DNA of 6,900 bases from Sulfurimonas sp. GTDB lineage: Bacteria > Campylobacterota > Campylobacteria > Campylobacterales > Sulfurimonadaceae. Under the pieces are notes generated by a model. That model searched no databases and was not told the DNA's origin. It saw only the letters and a program-made list of their open reading frames with translations. Numbering within the stretch: position 1 is the stretch's first letter; the number at the start of each line of letters is the position of its first letter. Below are positions 6,012 through 6,900 of the stretch, piece by piece. The stretch covers positions 1,918 through 8,817 of the forward strand of contig JALTUB010000038.1 in assembly GCA_027047745.1 (NCBI GenBank). Direction: 5' to 3'. The translations under genes and the position numbers were made by a program.

Positions 6012-6900
6012 AACTTTATCTTAATAGTTTGATTGCAGTTGATTTTATTAACTGCATCTCTGCTTAAGTATAAGTTATTATTTGATTCTACGAAAAGTTT
6101 TCCATCCACAAATTTTAAATCAAAGTCAATATTTCTAGGTCTATGACTTAGTAAAGCTATGCTAAGCGATAGTATATAACTCAAAGCGTTTGTAGTATTT
6201 TCATCTGGAAGAAGTTCTTTGTACTTTTTAAGATGTGATGAAGCAGGTAGCTTATCTTTAGCATACTTTGTTAAAGTGGCTATGAGAGTAATACTATGAT
6301 GTGTGAAGCCATACTCTAAAGCACTTTGAATAAGATAGTATGTGTGTTTATTTTGGGAGTAAAAATGTACACTTGTACCAGCAGGGTAGAGTTTAGCTGC
6401 TAAGGCTAGTTCATATCTATAGTTTTTGTTTATACCAAGATACTCATAAGTTAAATCAAACACTCTTTTAGATAGTAAGTTCAAGTTATTTGAGAAAGTT
6501 TTATCTGGTATGTGAGAGTCTATGATGTGTTTAACTGATGTGTTGTAGTTATGTGGAAACTTATGCTTAGAGTTACGAAGTAAATCGCTTAGATAAACAC
6601 CCTCTCTAACTCCAACACCACTTGTCATGATGTTCTTTAGAGATAATTTTTCTACTACCCTTTGAAGTATAAGTACCCCTGGCTTTATAACATCAAATCT
6701 ATTGCTTTTTATACCTAGTTGTTTAAGCTCAGCTTCATTTGCATTTAAAGTTTGTGAGATAAACTTTTTAAATGTTTTTGCAGAGTATTGATATGCATGA
6801 ATTTTGTTAAGAGGATATTGGCTACTATCCATAATAGCACTTGATATTGCTCTAAATGTTCCACCAATTCCTACAAGAGTATCTATATCTATATCATCAA
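6008..6900 (-). CDS. ppx: Ppx/GppA family phosphatase (exopolyphosphatase or pppGpp phosphohydrolase), 5' end missing
   Basis: This minus-strand frame is open to the right edge (first whole codon 6898-6896); 296 residues are visible. Family members hydrolyse polyphosphate from its end or convert pppGpp to ppGpp, using an actin-like ATPase fold. Visible family motifs include VGIGGT (9-14 of the visible part, a phosphate-binding loop), then HAY near 34. SNRFDVIKPGVLIL (about 65-78) matches the family 'RadvilpG' block, and GVGVREG (94-100) matches 'GlReG'. The ATG at 6832 is internal: the conserved GGT lies upstream of it, so the gene starts outside the window. The C-terminal part resembles the helical HD-like domain of Ppx, but the usual L-H-x-x-G reads LYPAG (about 170-174), while HTYYL (about 185-189) is kept. 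Substrate cannot be decided from sequence. The missing N terminus would hold the first phosphate loop. Confidence 0.87.
   Translation of the reverse strand, partial: DDIDIDTLVGIGGTFRAISSAIMDSSQYPLNKIHAYQYSAKTFKKFISQTLNANEAELKQLGIKSNRFDVIKPGVLILQRVVEKLSLKNIMTSGVGVREGVYLSDLLRNSKHKFPHNYNTSVKHIIDSHIPDKTFSNNLNLLSKRVFDLTYEYLGINKNYRYELALAAKLYPAGTSVHFYSQNKHTYYLIQSALEYGFTHHSITLIATLTKYAKDKLPASSHLKKYKELLPDENTTNALSYILSLSIALLSHRPRNIDFDLKFVDGKLFVESNNNLYLSRDAVNKINCNQTIKIKF

Noticed and set aside
6832..6834. ATG as the start of the Ppx/GppA gene
   Set aside because: The frame stays open to the window edge and the conserved VGIGGT motif lies upstream of this ATG, so it is an internal Met.

Overview
The window looks like ordinary core chromosome from an AT-rich, free-living member of the Campylobacterota (formerly Epsilonproteobacteria), probably close to Sulfurimonas. 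This is inferred from protein style: a short RpoN with an unusual region I, a Campylobacter-type PerR-like repressor, a DUF2400/TIGR02757 protein, and the tsaE-lptB-rpoN gene order. No 16S or other species-level marker is present.

Layout. Positions 1-2957 form one tightly packed plus-strand operon. It holds the 3' end of tsaE (tRNA t6A modification), lptB (ATPase of the lipopolysaccharide exporter), rpoN (sigma-54) and a DUF2400/TIGR02757 protein of unknown function. The joins are a 13-nt overlap, a 15-nt gap and a 1-nt gap, so cotranscription is very likely. Positions 2958-3253 are noncoding. They contain the frameshifted remnant of a transposase-type zinc ribbon (2972-3163), followed by an AT-rich regulatory stretch with an imperfect inverted repeat, tandem direct repeats and overlapping TATAAT elements. 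A Fur-superfamily repressor (PerR-like) follows at 3254-3652. After a 94-nt spacer comes bamA (3747-6011), the outer-membrane beta-barrel assembly protein. A Ppx/GppA-family phosphatase gene on the minus strand converges on bamA; the two overlap by 4 nt at their stop codons, and the phosphatase runs off the right edge.

How the genes relate. lptB and bamA both serve outer-membrane biogenesis, moving lipopolysaccharide and inserting outer-membrane proteins respectively, but they sit in separate transcription units. rpoN is expected to control flagellar and possibly nitrogen genes elsewhere in the genome. The repressor probably controls itself through the inverted repeat in front of it. Ppx/GppA acts on polyphosphate or (p)ppGpp.

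I found no evidence of a new defence, mobile or RNA system. The points most worth a second look are the decayed transposase, the candidate repressor operator, and the DNA-glycosylase-like DTH motif in the DUF2400 protein.
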